Below, piece after piece: positions 49,730 through 59,631 of a DNA stretch of 64,000 bases. The stretch's first letter is position 1, and each line of letters opens with the position of its first letter. The DNA is taken from positions 1,287,001 through 1,351,000 of the forward strand of contig CP048470.1 of NCBI GenBank assembly GCA_025559845.1, in the 5' to 3' direction. Origin of the DNA: Agrobacterium tumefaciens. GTDB taxonomy: Bacteria > Pseudomonadota > Alphaproteobacteria > Rhizobiales > Rhizobiaceae. The translations under genes were made by a program, and so were the position numbers. A model generated the notes under the pieces. It did not search any database. It was not told the origin of the DNA and was given only the letters and a program-made list of their open reading frames with translations.

Positions 49730-52141
49730 TTATCCGAGATAGGTGCGCGCCAGAACATCGGAGAGATGTTCCAGATCTTTTTCGAGCTGACGGTAGATCG
49801 CGGTGTTCATGCCCTCCGGCGTCATGACGGCGAGGCCGGAATGAAGCCGCATCGCCTCGCGATAGAACGGTGACATCTGGCCATTAACGAAGGCATTCGG
49901 CAACTGTTCGACCTCGGTGCGGATCTCATTCAACTGAAAGAGGATCGAACGTGGATTGAGCGGATCGAGCGCCAGAAGATCGGTTACCGTCAAACCTGCG
50001 GTGCTGACATTGTAGCGGCGGCGATGGGTCATTACGCTGTCGCCGATTTCGAGCAGCATGTCGTAGGCGCCATCCGGGGCATCGGGGCCGGTCATGTGAC
50101 CGAGAAGCCGCGTCATGTGCAGCCCACGTTCCAGATATCGGCCGATCGACAGGAAGCGCCATCCGGTAAACCGGTACATGTTTTCATGTACAAGACCTGC
50201 AAAGCCGGCGAGCTTGCGCAACAGAATAGTCATTGCATGCGTGGCGTCGTCACCAGGCGCGACCTTGGCATGAAAACGGCGGGCCGTCTTGGCGAGATCG
50301 TTCAGGGCGAGCCAGCCATCAGGTGAAAACCGGTCGCGGATATTGCTGGCTGAATAAAGCGCGCTGTTGATGTTGTTCAGGAGGCTTGCGGGAACGGCGT
50401 CGCTCATCTCGATATCGAGCGTTTCGAGGTACCGGACGACATGCGCAAGAAGTGGCTGTTTTGGATCGGCGGACTCTGCATAACGCCCGTGCCAGGCACG
50501 CAGGATACGCAGTGCTCCTTCGGAGCGCTCGATGTACCGGCCAAGCCAGAAAAGGTTGTCTGCCGCCCTGCTTGGCAGGCTGCCAGGCATGTTGCGCGTG
50601 AAACTTTCCTCCGCCGGAAGAAGCGTGGTTCGCTCAACAGGCTTTTCGCTGACGATCCAGACGTCTGCGGCGCTGCCCCCTGATTGCATGGCTATGGCCG
50701 AGACATCGTGGCTGCTGCCGATCCGCGCAAAACCGCCCGGCATGATCTGCCAGCCGTCTTGCGTGCGGGCGGCAAAAACGCGAAGGCTCATCGGCCGCGG
50801 CACAAGCTGGTTATCGACGTAGGCCGGAGTGGTCGAAAGCGTTACCACCTCCTGACCGACGAGCCTGTGACCATCGGCGGCGAGCCAGTCGCTGATCGAT
50901 TCCTTCGCGGTTTCGCGCAAAGACGAGCCAAGCACGGATTGCCCGTTATCATCAAAGAACGGCAGCCGGGAATAGGCAGGGCCAATCACCATGCGTTCGA
51001 TGTTGCCTGCAACGTGCTGGCGTTCGGACCCCTGTCCGCACCACCACGTGGCGATCGAAGGCAGCTTCAGGTCTTCGCCCAGAAGATGGCGGCAAACCCC
51101 TGGCATGAAGGCGAGGAGTGCACGTGTTTCCAGAATACCGGTGCCCAGCGCATTAACGATGGTCAGCGCTTCATTTCGGAGGGCCTGGACCATGCCCGGC
51201 GTGCCGATATGCGATTGCTGGTTCAGTTCCAGTGGGTCCGCATAGGATGCATCGAGACGACGCCACAACACACCAACGGGTTTCAACCCGGCAACAGTCC
51301 TGACCATCACCCGCCCGTTGACGACGGTAAGATCTTCGCCTTCCAAGAGCATGAAGCCGAGATAACGGGCAATATAGGCGTGTTCGAAATAGGTTTCGTT
51401 TGCCGGGCCGGGTGTCAGAACCGCGATCCGGTCATCGGGATGCTGCCGATGCGACTGTAAAGTATCGCGAAATGCACCGAAGAAGGATGCGAGACGATGA
51501 ACGTGGGTTTCCGCGTAGATATCGGAGAACGCACGCGTCGTCGCCACACGATTTTCCAGCGCAAATCCAGCGCCGGAAGGCGCCTGTGTGCGGTCAGCCA
51601 GCACCCACCAGTTTCCATCGGGGCCGCGGCCAATCTCGAAGGAGCAGAAATGCAGATAATGGCCGCTTGCCGGTTTGATGCCGACCATCGGTCGCAGGTA
51701 TTCCGGATTGGATGCGACCAGCGCCGGTGGAATGTGTCCTTCCTTGACGAGCCGGTTGGCGCCATAAAAGTCTGCAACGATTTCTTCGAGGAGATTGGCG
51801 CGCTGCGTCAGTCCCTCAGACAGGGTTGCCCATTCCTTCTCGTCGATCAGAACCGGAATGTGGGAAATCGGCCAGTTTCTCTCGCTGCTGCCTTTGCCGT
51901 AATCGCGGTAAAATACACCTGCGTCACGCAGATATCGGTCGGTACGGGCAAAACGCTCGTGCAGTTCCCGTTCCGACATGCGTGAAATGGCATCCAGTAG
52001 ATGCCGCCAGACCGGTCTGACGTTGCCGTCCGTTCCCAGCATTTCATCGGCAATGCCGGGCAGGGCGGCATAGTCGAACCCGCGTAGCCGCGAGTCCGCT
52101 TCCGTCTTGCTTTCCGTTGCCGTTGCCGGGGCTTTGGCCAC
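49730..52141 (-). CDS. Circularly permuted ATP-grasp plus alpha-E domain fusion
   Basis: 803 residues. The first about 470 are a circularly permuted ATP-grasp ligase (motifs YRDYGKGSSERNWPISHIPVLI, GGCWxx-like NWWVLADRTQAPSGAGFALENR, VLTPGPANETYFEHAYIARYLGFMLLEGEDLTVVNGRVMVRT, and KLPSIATWWCG). The last about 310 are the helical alpha-E domain (PSRAADNLFWLGRYIERSEGALRILRAW). In many bacteria these are two separate genes; here they are fused. Comparative-genomic work predicts carboxylate-amine ligation, making or attaching short peptides. It starts 1 base after the upstream stop. Confidence 0.88.
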   Translation of the reverse strand: MAKAPATATESKTEADSRLRGFDYAALPGIADEMLGTDGNVRPVWRHLLDAISRMSERELHERFARTDRYLRDAGVFYRDYGKGSSERNWPISHIPVLIDEKEWATLSEGLTQRANLLEEIVADFYGANRLVKEGHIPPALVASNPEYLRPMVGIKPASGHYLHFCSFEIGRGPDGNWWVLADRTQAPSGAGFALENRVATTRAFSDIYAETHVHRLASFFGAFRDTLQSHRQHPDDRIAVLTPGPANETYFEHAYIARYLGFMLLEGEDLTVVNGRVMVRTVAGLKPVGVLWRRLDASYADPLELNQQSHIGTPGMVQALRNEALTIVNALGTGILETRALLAFMPGVCRHLLGEDLKLPSIATWWCGQGSERQHVAGNIERMVIGPAYSRLPFFDDNGQSVLGSSLRETAKESISDWLAADGHRLVGQEVVTLSTTPAYVDNQLVPRPMSLRVFAARTQDGWQIMPGGFARIGSSHDVSAIAMQSGGSAADVWIVSEKPVERTTLLPAEESFTRNMPGSLPSRAADNLFWLGRYIERSEGALRILRAWHGRYAESADPKQPLLAHVVRYLETLDIEMSDAVPASLLNNINSALYSASNIRDRFSPDGWLALNDLAKTARRFHAKVAPGDDATHAMTILLRKLAGFAGLVHENMYRFTGWRFLSIGRYLERGLHMTRLLGHMTGPDAPDGAYDMLLEIGDSVMTHRRRYNVSTAGLTVTDLLALDPLNPRSILFQLNEIRTEVEQLPNAFVNGQMSPFYREAMRLHSGLAVMTPEGMNTAIYRQLEKDLEHLSDVLARTYLG

Positions 52142-52142
52142 T

Positions 52143-55100
52143 TTATACTCCGTAAGGGCGGCGCAGATCGAGTGTCAGCGGAAACTCGGGAGACACGGTT
52201 TCCGGCATCAGGGGATACTGGCCGGCCGTGTGTCCCCAAGGTTCGAAGCGCGCGAGACGCCGCGCCTCAGCTTCATTACCGTTGACGGGAAATGTCTCAT
52301 AGTTGCGCCCGCCCGGATGAGCAACATGATAGATACATCCACCGATCGATCGTCTTGACCATGTATCATAAATGTCAAAGGTCAAGGGTGAATTCACGGG
52401 GAGGACAGGATGCAAACCGGACGCAGGCTGCCATGCCTTGAACCTGACGCCGGCCACCGCAACGCCTGAGTTTTCCGTTTGCGTCAATGGAACGGCGCGA
52501 CCGTTGCAGGCAACGGTGTAACGGGAAGGATTGGAGGTCTCCAGACGAACCTGCAAACGCTCAACGGAGGAATCGACATATCGGACCGTTCCGCCGATTG
52601 CGCCCTGCTCACCCATGACGTGCCAGGGTTCCAGGGCCTGTCGCAACTCCAGCTTTGCTCCTTCGTATTCCACCTCACCGAAGAACGGAAAACGGAACTC
52701 CTGCTGGGCAACGAACCATTCCGATTTCAGATCGAAGCCATTGGTCCGCAGATCTGTCAGCACGTCCAGAAAGTCTGTCCAGATGTAATGTGGCAGCATG
52801 AAGCGATCCGCGAGCGACGTGCCCCAGCGCACGAACTTGCCGCTGGCCGGGTTTTTCCAGAAACGCGCGATCAGTGAACGGACCAACAATTGTTGTGCCA
52901 GAGACATGCGCGCATTCGGCGGCATTTCAAAACCACGGAATTCCACCAGGCCAAGACGCCCGGTCGGTCCATCCGGCGAGAACATCTTGTCGATGCAGAT
53001 TTCGGCGCGATGCGTGTTGCCGGTGACATCAACGAGAAGGTTGCGGAACAGGCGGTCGACCAGCCATGGCAAAGGCGGAATGCCTTCTCCAGGTGACGGA
53101 ACCTGAGCCAGGGCGATTTCCAGCTCGTACAGGCTGTCGTGACGGGCCTCGTCAATGCGCGGCGCCTGACTTGTCGGACCGATGAACAGGCCCGAGAACA
53201 GATAGGAAAGAGACGGGTGGCGCTGCCAATGCAGGACAAGGCTCTTCAAGAGATCGGGACGGCGCAGGAACGGGCTGTCATTCGGGTTGGCGCCGCCAAC
53301 AACGACGTGGTTGCCGCCGCCGGTTCCGGTGTGACGACCATCGATCATGAATTTGTCAGCACCAAGCCGGGATTGTCGTGCCTCATCGTAAATTGTCGTG
53401 GTGATATCGACGCAGTCTTTCCAGCTTGAGGCTGGATGAATGTTGACCTCGATAACGCCCGGATCGGGGGCAACCCGGATGACATTCAGTCGCTCGTCAT
53501 GCGGTGGAGCGTAACCTTCGATATGGACCTGAAGTCCAAGGCTTGCGGCCGCGCGTTCTGTCGAGGCGATCAGGTCCAGATATTCCTCGAGCGTGACTGT
53601 TGGAGGCATGAACACGCAAAGTCGTCCGTCCTTGGGTTCGACGGAGATGGCAGTACGGATATGTCCGGCAATTTCGGCTTCCTGAGAGCGTTGGGTTGGC
53701 TGGCTGCTCGTCTCAAACGGCTGAAAATGCGCGGCCTGTTGTGCATGTCCCTTTTCGCCTCGGAAATCCGGCAGCGGCTGGCGTTCAACACTCGGATCGA
53801 GCGGGTTTATATAAGGATATTGCGAGGGTGTGATCCACGGCAGGGAATTGAGTGGAAGGCGGTAACCGACCGGGCTGTCACCCGGCACAAGGAAAATACG
53901 TCCGCGCCGCGTGCGCCATTTTTCGCTGACCCAGCGGTGTCCGTTGGCACGGCTGTTCCATACCTGCACCGGCAAGATATACCCCGTCGGTTGCGTCAAA
54001 CCGCGTTCGAATACCTTGGCCAGACGGCTTCGCTCTTCAGGGTCCTTCAGCTTGGAATTGGCGGGATCGACATTTTCGGGAAGGTTGGCTTCCTTTAAAA
54101 TCCATTCGCCAGGGTCTTCAAAGGCGGGCATTACCATATCCGGCTCGATGTTGAGTTCCGTGGCAATGGCGCTGAGCAGTCGGTTGGCGTCTTTCTCTGT
54201 TACGTCGGTCTGCACACCCTCCTGCGCTATCAGGGAGGGGTTTTGCCAAATAGGCAATCCGTCCTTTCTCCAGTAAAGCGAGAATGTCCAACGTGGCAGG
54301 CTTTCGCCTGGATACCATTTGCCTTGCCCGTAATGCAGAAAGCCGCCCGGCGCGAAACGCTCGCGCAGGCGGCGAATGAGGGTATCAGCCTTATCGCGCT
54401 TGGTTGGTCCGACAGCACCTGTATTCCACTCGTCTGATTCGAAATCATCGATCGAAACGAAGGTGGGCTCACCGCCCATGGTCAGACGGACATCATGCGC
54501 CGTCAGAACCCGGTCAACCTCTTCGCCCAGCGCGTTGAGTTCGTCCCAGCTCTCGTCGGAAAAAGGCTTGGTGATGCGAGGTGTTTCGGCGATACGCCGC
54601 ACCTGCATATCGAAGGCGAATTCGGTGTTGGCCTGGCCAAAATAACCGCCCGAAATGGGAGCAGCGTTGCGGTAATGGGGTGTCGCCGCAAGAGGGATAT
54701 GGCTTTCGCCGGTCAGCAGCCCCGACGTCGGGTCAAGCCCAACCCAACCGGCGCCCGGCAGGTAGACTTCCGCCCACGCGTGCAGGTCCGTGAAGTCCAC
54801 CTCGGTTCCAGAGGGACCGTCCAGGGCTTTGAGGTCAGGCGTCAACTGGATGAGATAGCCGGAGACGAAACGGGCTGCAAAACCGAGGTGCCTTAGAATT
54901 TGTACAAGCAGCCAGCTCGTGTCACGGCACGATCCCTTGCCGGATGCCAGTGTTTCTTCCGGTTCCTGAACACCGGGTTCCATACGGATGACGTAACCGA
55001 TTTCCTGCTGGAGGCGGGCGTTGAGACCCACAACCATATCCACTGTTGGCTGGTCGGGCGACCGGTCGATGGTTTTCAGAAGGGCGGTCAGCAACGGTCC

Positions 55101-55469
55101 CGTCGGTTCGGGTTTCGTATAGATGGATAGATCGTCCTGCAGCGTCTCTGGGTAGTCAAATGGCCATTTGGTTGCCGTTTCTTCCACAAAGAAGTCGAAC
55201 GGGTTGTAAACGGTCATATCGGCGACAAGATCAACCTCGATCTTCAGTTCCGTGACCGGGTCGGGAAACACGAAGCGGGCGAGATAGTTGCCGTAAGGGT
55301 CCTGTTGAAGATTGACGAAGTGGTTGGATGGGGAAACCCGAAGCGAGTGGCTGATGACGCGGGTTCTGGAGTGAGAGGCAGGTTTCAGTCTTATGATTTG
55401 GGGTCCGAGCCGGACCGGATTGTCGTATTTGTAATGCGTCAGATGATAAATGCTTGCTTTGATCGCCAT
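52143..55469 (-). CDS. Large transglutaminase-like protein with C-terminal DUF2126
   Basis: 1108 residues. The N-terminus ([24 protein letters not shown]) is the bacterial transglutaminase N-domain. The triad is C181 ([10 protein letters not shown]), H230 ([12 protein letters not shown]) and D246 (VGLDPTSG). The remaining about 800 residues are DUF2126, including [13 protein letters not shown], GYxLPL-type and [12 protein letters not shown] segments, a region related to ligase-like folds. It is the first gene of the operon, with AAGG 8 bases before the ATG. No signal peptide is seen, so the pathway is cytoplasmic. Together with the permuted ATP-grasp/alpha-E protein and the second transglutaminase it forms a conserved but biochemically undefined system. 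Confidence 0.9.
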   Translation of the reverse strand: MAIKASIYHLTHYKYDNPVRLGPQIIRLKPASHSRTRVISHSLRVSPSNHFVNLQQDPYGNYLARFVFPDPVTELKIEVDLVADMTVYNPFDFFVEETATKWPFDYPETLQDDLSIYTKPEPTGPLLTALLKTIDRSPDQPTVDMVVGLNARLQQEIGYVIRMEPGVQEPEETLASGKGSCRDTSWLLVQILRHLGFAARFVSGYLIQLTPDLKALDGPSGTEVDFTDLHAWAEVYLPGAGWVGLDPTSGLLTGESHIPLAATPHYRNAAPISGGYFGQANTEFAFDMQVRRIAETPRITKPFSDESWDELNALGEEVDRVLTAHDVRLTMGGEPTFVSIDDFESDEWNTGAVGPTKRDKADTLIRRLRERFAPGGFLHYGQGKWYPGESLPRWTFSLYWRKDGLPIWQNPSLIAQEGVQTDVTEKDANRLLSAIATELNIEPDMVMPAFEDPGEWILKEANLPENVDPANSKLKDPEERSRLAKVFERGLTQPTGYILPVQVWNSRANGHRWVSEKWRTRRGRIFLVPGDSPVGYRLPLNSLPWITPSQYPYINPLDPSVERQPLPDFRGEKGHAQQAAHFQPFETSSQPTQRSQEAEIAGHIRTAISVEPKDGRLCVFMPPTVTLEEYLDLIASTERAAASLGLQVHIEGYAPPHDERLNVIRVAPDPGVIEVNIHPASSWKDCVDITTTIYDEARQSRLGADKFMIDGRHTGTGGGNHVVVGGANPNDSPFLRRPDLLKSLVLHWQRHPSLSYLFSGLFIGPTSQAPRIDEARHDSLYELEIALAQVPSPGEGIPPLPWLVDRLFRNLLVDVTGNTHRAEICIDKMFSPDGPTGRLGLVEFRGFEMPPNARMSLAQQLLVRSLIARFWKNPASGKFVRWGTSLADRFMLPHYIWTDFLDVLTDLRTNGFDLKSEWFVAQQEFRFPFFGEVEYEGAKLELRQALEPWHVMGEQGAIGGTVRYVDSSVERLQVRLETSNPSRYTVACNGRAVPLTQTENSGVAVAGVRFKAWQPASGLHPVLPVNSPLTFDIYDTWSRRSIGGCIYHVAHPGGRNYETFPVNGNEAEARRLARFEPWGHTAGQYPLMPETVSPEFPLTLDLRRPYGV

Positions 55470-55749
55470 CGTCTACCTTGCCCGGTTTTTCCGGCTTATG
55501 CGGTTTGTCCGCCCCTCTGAAATTACAGGGATTTTGTGCAATGCAGGAAAAGAATGCAAGGACGTTTTGACGGGCAATCCCGAGTTGTTGCTGATGGATG
55601 CGAGTGGCCGGACGGAAGGAACTGCTTTGGCTTTTTTAGGTTTTTGTCGCAGATGTGGACAAGGTTGAACGGCGTGTTATTGCTTGGCCTCGCAAGGTCG
55701 GGATTGTGACCTGCCTCCTTTGCAACTGTGAAGTTTCGGAATCGATCGA

Positions 55750-57558
55750 ATGGTATCCAAGGTAACCGACGCCCAGCGCAAGGACATGGCAAGCATGTCC
55801 GGCTTCGACCTCGATTTCCCTGCACAGTTGCGGATCATGGGGAATGCATTCTGGACATCACCGGTGCGCAACCGGCTCATTCTTCTCGCCTTCGCCCTGC
55901 TGTCGATCATTTTGCTGACGGCCTACGGGCAAATCCGTCTCAATGAGTGGAATGCGCCGTTTTACAATGCTCTGGAAAGACGTGACCTCTCCGCTTTCAT
56001 CCATCAACTGGAAGTCTTCGCGGTCATCGCTGGCTGCCTTCTTTTGTTAAACGTCGTCCAGACCTGGCTCAATCAGATGACCGCGCTGAAAATGCGCGAG
56101 GGGCTTGCCAAGGACATGGTGGATCAATGGTTGAAGCCGGGACGGGCGGCGCGGCTGGCGGGTTTCGGTGCCATTGCCATCAATCCGGATCAGCGACTAC
56201 ATGACGATGTTCGCAATCTCGCCGAAAGCAGCACGGCACTTTCCATCGGTCTGGTAAACGCCACGATCCTCCTCGTCAGCTTTATTGGCGTGCTCTGGAC
56301 ACTGTCGGCCGGTTTCGCGATCAACATCAACGGCGATCTTGTCGCTATTCCCGGATACATGGTGTGGGCGGCGATCCTTTATGCCGGGTCGGCCTCGTTG
56401 CTGAGCAATCTTGTCGGTCATCGTCTGGTTGGCCTCAATGCGGAGCGTTATTCGAAAGAGGCAGAACTGCGCTTTTCGTTGATGCGCGCCAGCGAAAACC
56501 TGACGGCTATTGCGCTGGCGCGTGGAGAGAAAAACGAACGCCGACGGATCGGTATTGATATCGACGCAGTGCTGGGCGTTATTCGCGGGCTGGCGATGGC
56601 GCTGACGCACCTCACCTGGGTGTCATCAGGTTATGGCTGGCTTGCCATCGTGGCACCAATCCTGATTGCTGCGCCAGTTTATTTCTCCGGAAATCTGACG
56701 TTCGGTGGTTTGATGATGGCGGTGGGTGCCTTCAATCAGGTCAATACTGCGCTGCGATGGTACATTGACAATTTCGGTCCGATCGCAAGCTGGAAAGCGA
56801 CCCTGCAGCGCGTCTCGATATTCCGCAATGCTCTGATCCAGATGGATAAGGTTGAACAGCACGGCCTGACAATCGACCTTGCACGCGGCACGCCAAACGA
56901 AGGCATACGTCTGCAATCCGTGGAAATTTGCCGTGATGCAGGTGGCGACAGCCTGGAGCGCGGGTTCCGGATGCGTGAACCCGATGTGGAAATCGGCTCC
57001 GGGCAACGTTTGATGATCAACGGTGAGCAGGGTGTGAATCGGCGTTTGCTGTTTGCGGCTATGGCGGGTCTGTGGCCGTGGGGGCAGGGCAGAATTGAAA
57101 TGCCGGAGCAATCTGACACGCTTTTCATCGCCCAGCACGGTTACTTGCCGGCCGGCTCGCTGCGGGAGATTCTTGCCTATCCACGTGCGCCGCAGCGGTT
57201 TACGGATGAAGACTACGTGGCTGCCCTGACAGCCTGCGGATTGTCGGGTCTTGTGCCACGTCTCGACGAAAGCATCCGGTGGGATAAAAGGCTTGATTCG
57301 GACGAACAGGCCAGTGTCCGGGTTGCCAACGCGCTTTTGCTCAAGCCCTCGTTCCTTGTTGTCGACGATCTGCTTGAAGGGCTTGAGAAATCGACACAGG
57401 ACACACTTGCCCGCGTTCTGAACGAAATGGCCGGGACCGCGATCATCTATATCGGCCGGTCGGAGATATTTCTTGCCGTACTTTCGCCGGCAATCGCGCA
57501 TCTCGATCTGATTGCATCATCGGAAGCAGGCGCAGATCCGTCAGTACAGTCCGATTGA
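55750..57558 (+). CDS. SbmA/BacA- and YddA-type ABC exporter with degenerate nucleotide site
   Basis: 602 residues. The N-terminal six-helix membrane domain is of the SbmA/BacA-like family (FWTSPVRNRLILLAFALLSIILLTAYGQIRLNEWNAPFYNALERRDLSAF is the hallmark). The C-terminal ABC-like domain is decayed. The Walker A position reads GEQGVNRR at 425-432 instead of GxxGxGK[ST]. The signature is LDSDEQASVRVANALL, Walker B ends VVDDLLEG without the usual DE, and the switch His is replaced (GRSE). The protein may thus work like SbmA/BacA, which is proton driven, or be a binding-only form. The region 55470-55749 upstream shows no gene or clear motif. Confidence 0.88.
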   Translation: MVSKVTDAQRKDMASMSGFDLDFPAQLRIMGNAFWTSPVRNRLILLAFALLSIILLTAYGQIRLNEWNAPFYNALERRDLSAFIHQLEVFAVIAGCLLLLNVVQTWLNQMTALKMREGLAKDMVDQWLKPGRAARLAGFGAIAINPDQRLHDDVRNLAESSTALSIGLVNATILLVSFIGVLWTLSAGFAININGDLVAIPGYMVWAAILYAGSASLLSNLVGHRLVGLNAERYSKEAELRFSLMRASENLTAIALARGEKNERRRIGIDIDAVLGVIRGLAMALTHLTWVSSGYGWLAIVAPILIAAPVYFSGNLTFGGLMMAVGAFNQVNTALRWYIDNFGPIASWKATLQRVSIFRNALIQMDKVEQHGLTIDLARGTPNEGIRLQSVEICRDAGGDSLERGFRMREPDVEIGSGQRLMINGEQGVNRRLLFAAMAGLWPWGQGRIEMPEQSDTLFIAQHGYLPAGSLREILAYPRAPQRFTDEDYVAALTACGLSGLVPRLDESIRWDKRLDSDEQASVRVANALLLKPSFLVVDDLLEGLEKSTQDTLARVLNEMAGTAIIYIGRSEIFLAVLSPAIAHLDLIASSEAGADPSVQSD

Positions 57559-57580
57559 TCGGAAGCCGTGACTTGTGGCG

Positions 57581-57775
57581 TCAAAGCCTCAAATGCCAGC
57601 CTTCCGAATTCAGTGGCTCTACGGTTGCAAATGCAACAGGGCTTTTGGGCTCAATCTGTGTGCGCAGAGCAAATGTCCCTGTCGCGAGGGTAAAAAGCAG
57701 CGCGCCAGCAATCGTCAAGACGATTCGGTCATAACGCTGCTGCGTCGTTTGGTTCCCAGTCCAGTCATAGGCCAT
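57581..57775 (-). CDS. Small single-helix membrane protein, unknown function
   Basis: About 64 residues from ATG 57775, which has GGGGGC upstream. A polar N-terminus (MAYDWTGNQTTQQRYDRI) leads into one membrane helix (IVLTIAGALLFTLATGTFAL) and a short periplasmic tail. It converges on the ABC gene. No family was recognised; the sequence looks like coding DNA rather than a shadow of another gene, since nothing else occupies the interval. Confidence 0.5.
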   Translation of the reverse strand: MAYDWTGNQTTQQRYDRIVLTIAGALLFTLATGTFALRTQIEPKSPVAFATVEPLNSEGWHLRL

Positions 57776-57951
57776 GCGTATGCCCCCGTGCCTTTTCATG
57801 GAATCCTGACGGATCATGGTTAACCCAAGCTTACCATGACCTTGGTATTCCTTGCTGTTTCGGAAGGGCTGCTACGAAAAAACGGCTATTGGCTCATTCT
57901 CTCGGGTCCTTTAATGGCTTTGCCGGGAGGTTAGCCGAAAGGATTTTTCAG

Positions 57952-58341
57952 ATGGATCAGCAGCCACCCGCCGATATGGAGCTCACGCTTCGCACTCTTG
58001 CAATGCCCGCAGACGCCAATCCCGCAGGCGATATTTTTGGCGGCTGGGTCATGTCCCAGATGGACCTTGCGGCATTTGTCCGCGCTAATGATGTTGCGGG
58101 CGGACGCACAGTTACGGTTGCCGTCAATGAAATTGTCTTCAAGAAGCCCGTAAAGATCGGCGATACCCTGTGCGTTTACACGCGCATCGAGAAGGTCGGC
58201 CGAACCTCTATCACACTCAAGATCGAGGCGTGGACCCGCCGGCACTATCAGGACTCCCGCGAGAAGGTGACGGAAGCCGTGTTCATCATGGTCGCCGTCG
58301 ACGACAATGGCGATCCTCGCCCGGTAAAGAGCGTGGCCTGA
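57952..58341 (+). CDS. Acyl-CoA thioesterase (YciA-like hotdog fold)
   Basis: 129 residues. The hotdog thioesterase motif is ADANPAGDIFGGWVMSQMDLAAF, with the catalytic Asp, followed by NEIVFKKPVKIGDTLCVYTRIEKVGRTSITL. It hydrolyses acyl-CoA thioesters in the cytoplasm. ATG 57952 has AAAGGA with good spacing; the in-frame extension to 57889 lacks such a site. Upstream, 57776-57951 holds only a promoter-like AT-rich stretch. Confidence 0.9.
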   Translation: MDQQPPADMELTLRTLAMPADANPAGDIFGGWVMSQMDLAAFVRANDVAGGRTVTVAVNEIVFKKPVKIGDTLCVYTRIEKVGRTSITLKIEAWTRRHYQDSREKVTEAVFIMVAVDDNGDPRPVKSVA

Positions 58342-58432
58342 ACCTCATAGGGGTGAATGTTGCCTGTCGGCGTTATCCAATTTGTTTATCAATTTTTGCC
58401 ATTAAGGAATTGGATAAGACGGGGATCAGGCT

Positions 58433-59626
58433 GTGACTATTCCAGGCGTTGTTATTGTTGGGGGCGCTCACGGGACTTTGGCGCTCGCGCGAAGCCTGGG
58501 TGCCCTGAATGTTCGCGTCACTTACGTCACGCATGATTCTCCCCTGGCAGGCTGGTCCCGTTTCGTGCACGAAACCATCCGTTGGTCCGGTGCGGAAGAC
58601 GCTGGTGCGCTTCAATTCCTGTCAGATTTGGCGGAGCGGGCACATATGCGCGGCTCTCTTCTCGTTCCTGCTGGCGACGGTGAGGTCAAGTTCGTTGCGG
58701 AAAACCGCGAGGTTTTGTCTTCCCTTTATACGATCGTTCTGCCTGACTGGACGGCGCTGCAGTGGCTGTGCGAAAAACCGCTGCTTTACAAGCGTGCCAC
58801 AGACCTTGGAGTGGCAATTCCGAAAACCTATGAATCGGCTTCGATAGCAGATCTGGAGAACGCGGATGTCGTTTTCCCGGTGGTCCTGAAACCGAATATG
58901 GGCGGTGGCGGTACGCCAATTGCCAAGGCCAAGGTCATCAGAGCCGAGACCCCTGCAGAGTTGATGCAAGCCTATGCGGATGCAAGCGCGCAGATCGGTG
59001 CGGAGAACGTGGTGGTGCAGGAGCTGATACCTGGTGGCGGTGAAAGCCAGTTTTCCTACGCAGCTCTCTGGAAAGACGGTGAACCGGTTGCCGAATTCAC
59101 GGCGCGCCGCACTCGTCAGTATCCTGTCGATTTTGGGTATACGAGCACTTATGTCGAAGTGGTGGACGAACCGCGTGCCGTGGAAGCCGCAAGAAAGATT
59201 CTAAGCTCGGTTGGACATAGCGGGCTAGTGGAAGCTGAGTTCAAACTTGATCGCCGCACAGACACGCTGAAGCTTCTCGACGTAAACCCGCGTCCCTGGT
59301 CGTGGTTTGCGTTGTGTTCTGCCGCGGGCGTCGATCTCGGAAGCATGTTGTGGCAGCTTGCCAATGGCGATAACCGCAAACACCTATCCAGCGCCCGGCA
59401 GGGCGTTGCTTGGTCTTATTTCATCCGTGATGTTGTCGCCGCCCTCACACTGAAACGACGCGGCCAGTCCGGTGTCGCAGCCGTATTTCCATCTCTTGGT
59501 AAAGTCCGTTGCTGGGCGGCATTTGCGACCCAAGATCCTCTTCCCGGTCTGATCGACTTGCCGCTGACTGCGTGGCGGGTGATGAAAAAGAGGGTTTTGC
59601 CCTCCATACGGTCAGAGCATCGGTAA
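58433..59626 (+). CDS. ATP-grasp carboxylate-amine ligase family protein
   Basis: 397 residues. The N-terminal pre-ATP-grasp fold begins IPGVVIVGGAHGTLALARSLG. The ATP-grasp core holds FPVVLKPNMGGGG, VVVQELIPGGGESQ and the metal-binding LKLLDVNPRPWSWFAL. The start is a GTG with GGGG about 9 bases upstream. Family members join an amine to a carboxylate with ATP. The deacetylase gene begins 5 bases after its stop, so the pair probably works together, perhaps adding an amino acid or similar group to a de-N-acetylated surface sugar; that is inference. Confidence 0.82.
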   Translation: MTIPGVVIVGGAHGTLALARSLGALNVRVTYVTHDSPLAGWSRFVHETIRWSGAEDAGALQFLSDLAERAHMRGSLLVPAGDGEVKFVAENREVLSSLYTIVLPDWTALQWLCEKPLLYKRATDLGVAIPKTYESASIADLENADVVFPVVLKPNMGGGGTPIAKAKVIRAETPAELMQAYADASAQIGAENVVVQELIPGGGESQFSYAALWKDGEPVAEFTARRTRQYPVDFGYTSTYVEVVDEPRAVEAARKILSSVGHSGLVEAEFKLDRRTDTLKLLDVNPRPWSWFALCSAAGVDLGSMLWQLANGDNRKHLSSARQGVAWSYFIRDVVAALTLKRRGQSGVAAVFPSLGKVRCWAAFATQDPLPGLIDLPLTAWRVMKKRVLPSIRSEHR

Positions 59627-59631
59627 GCTGC

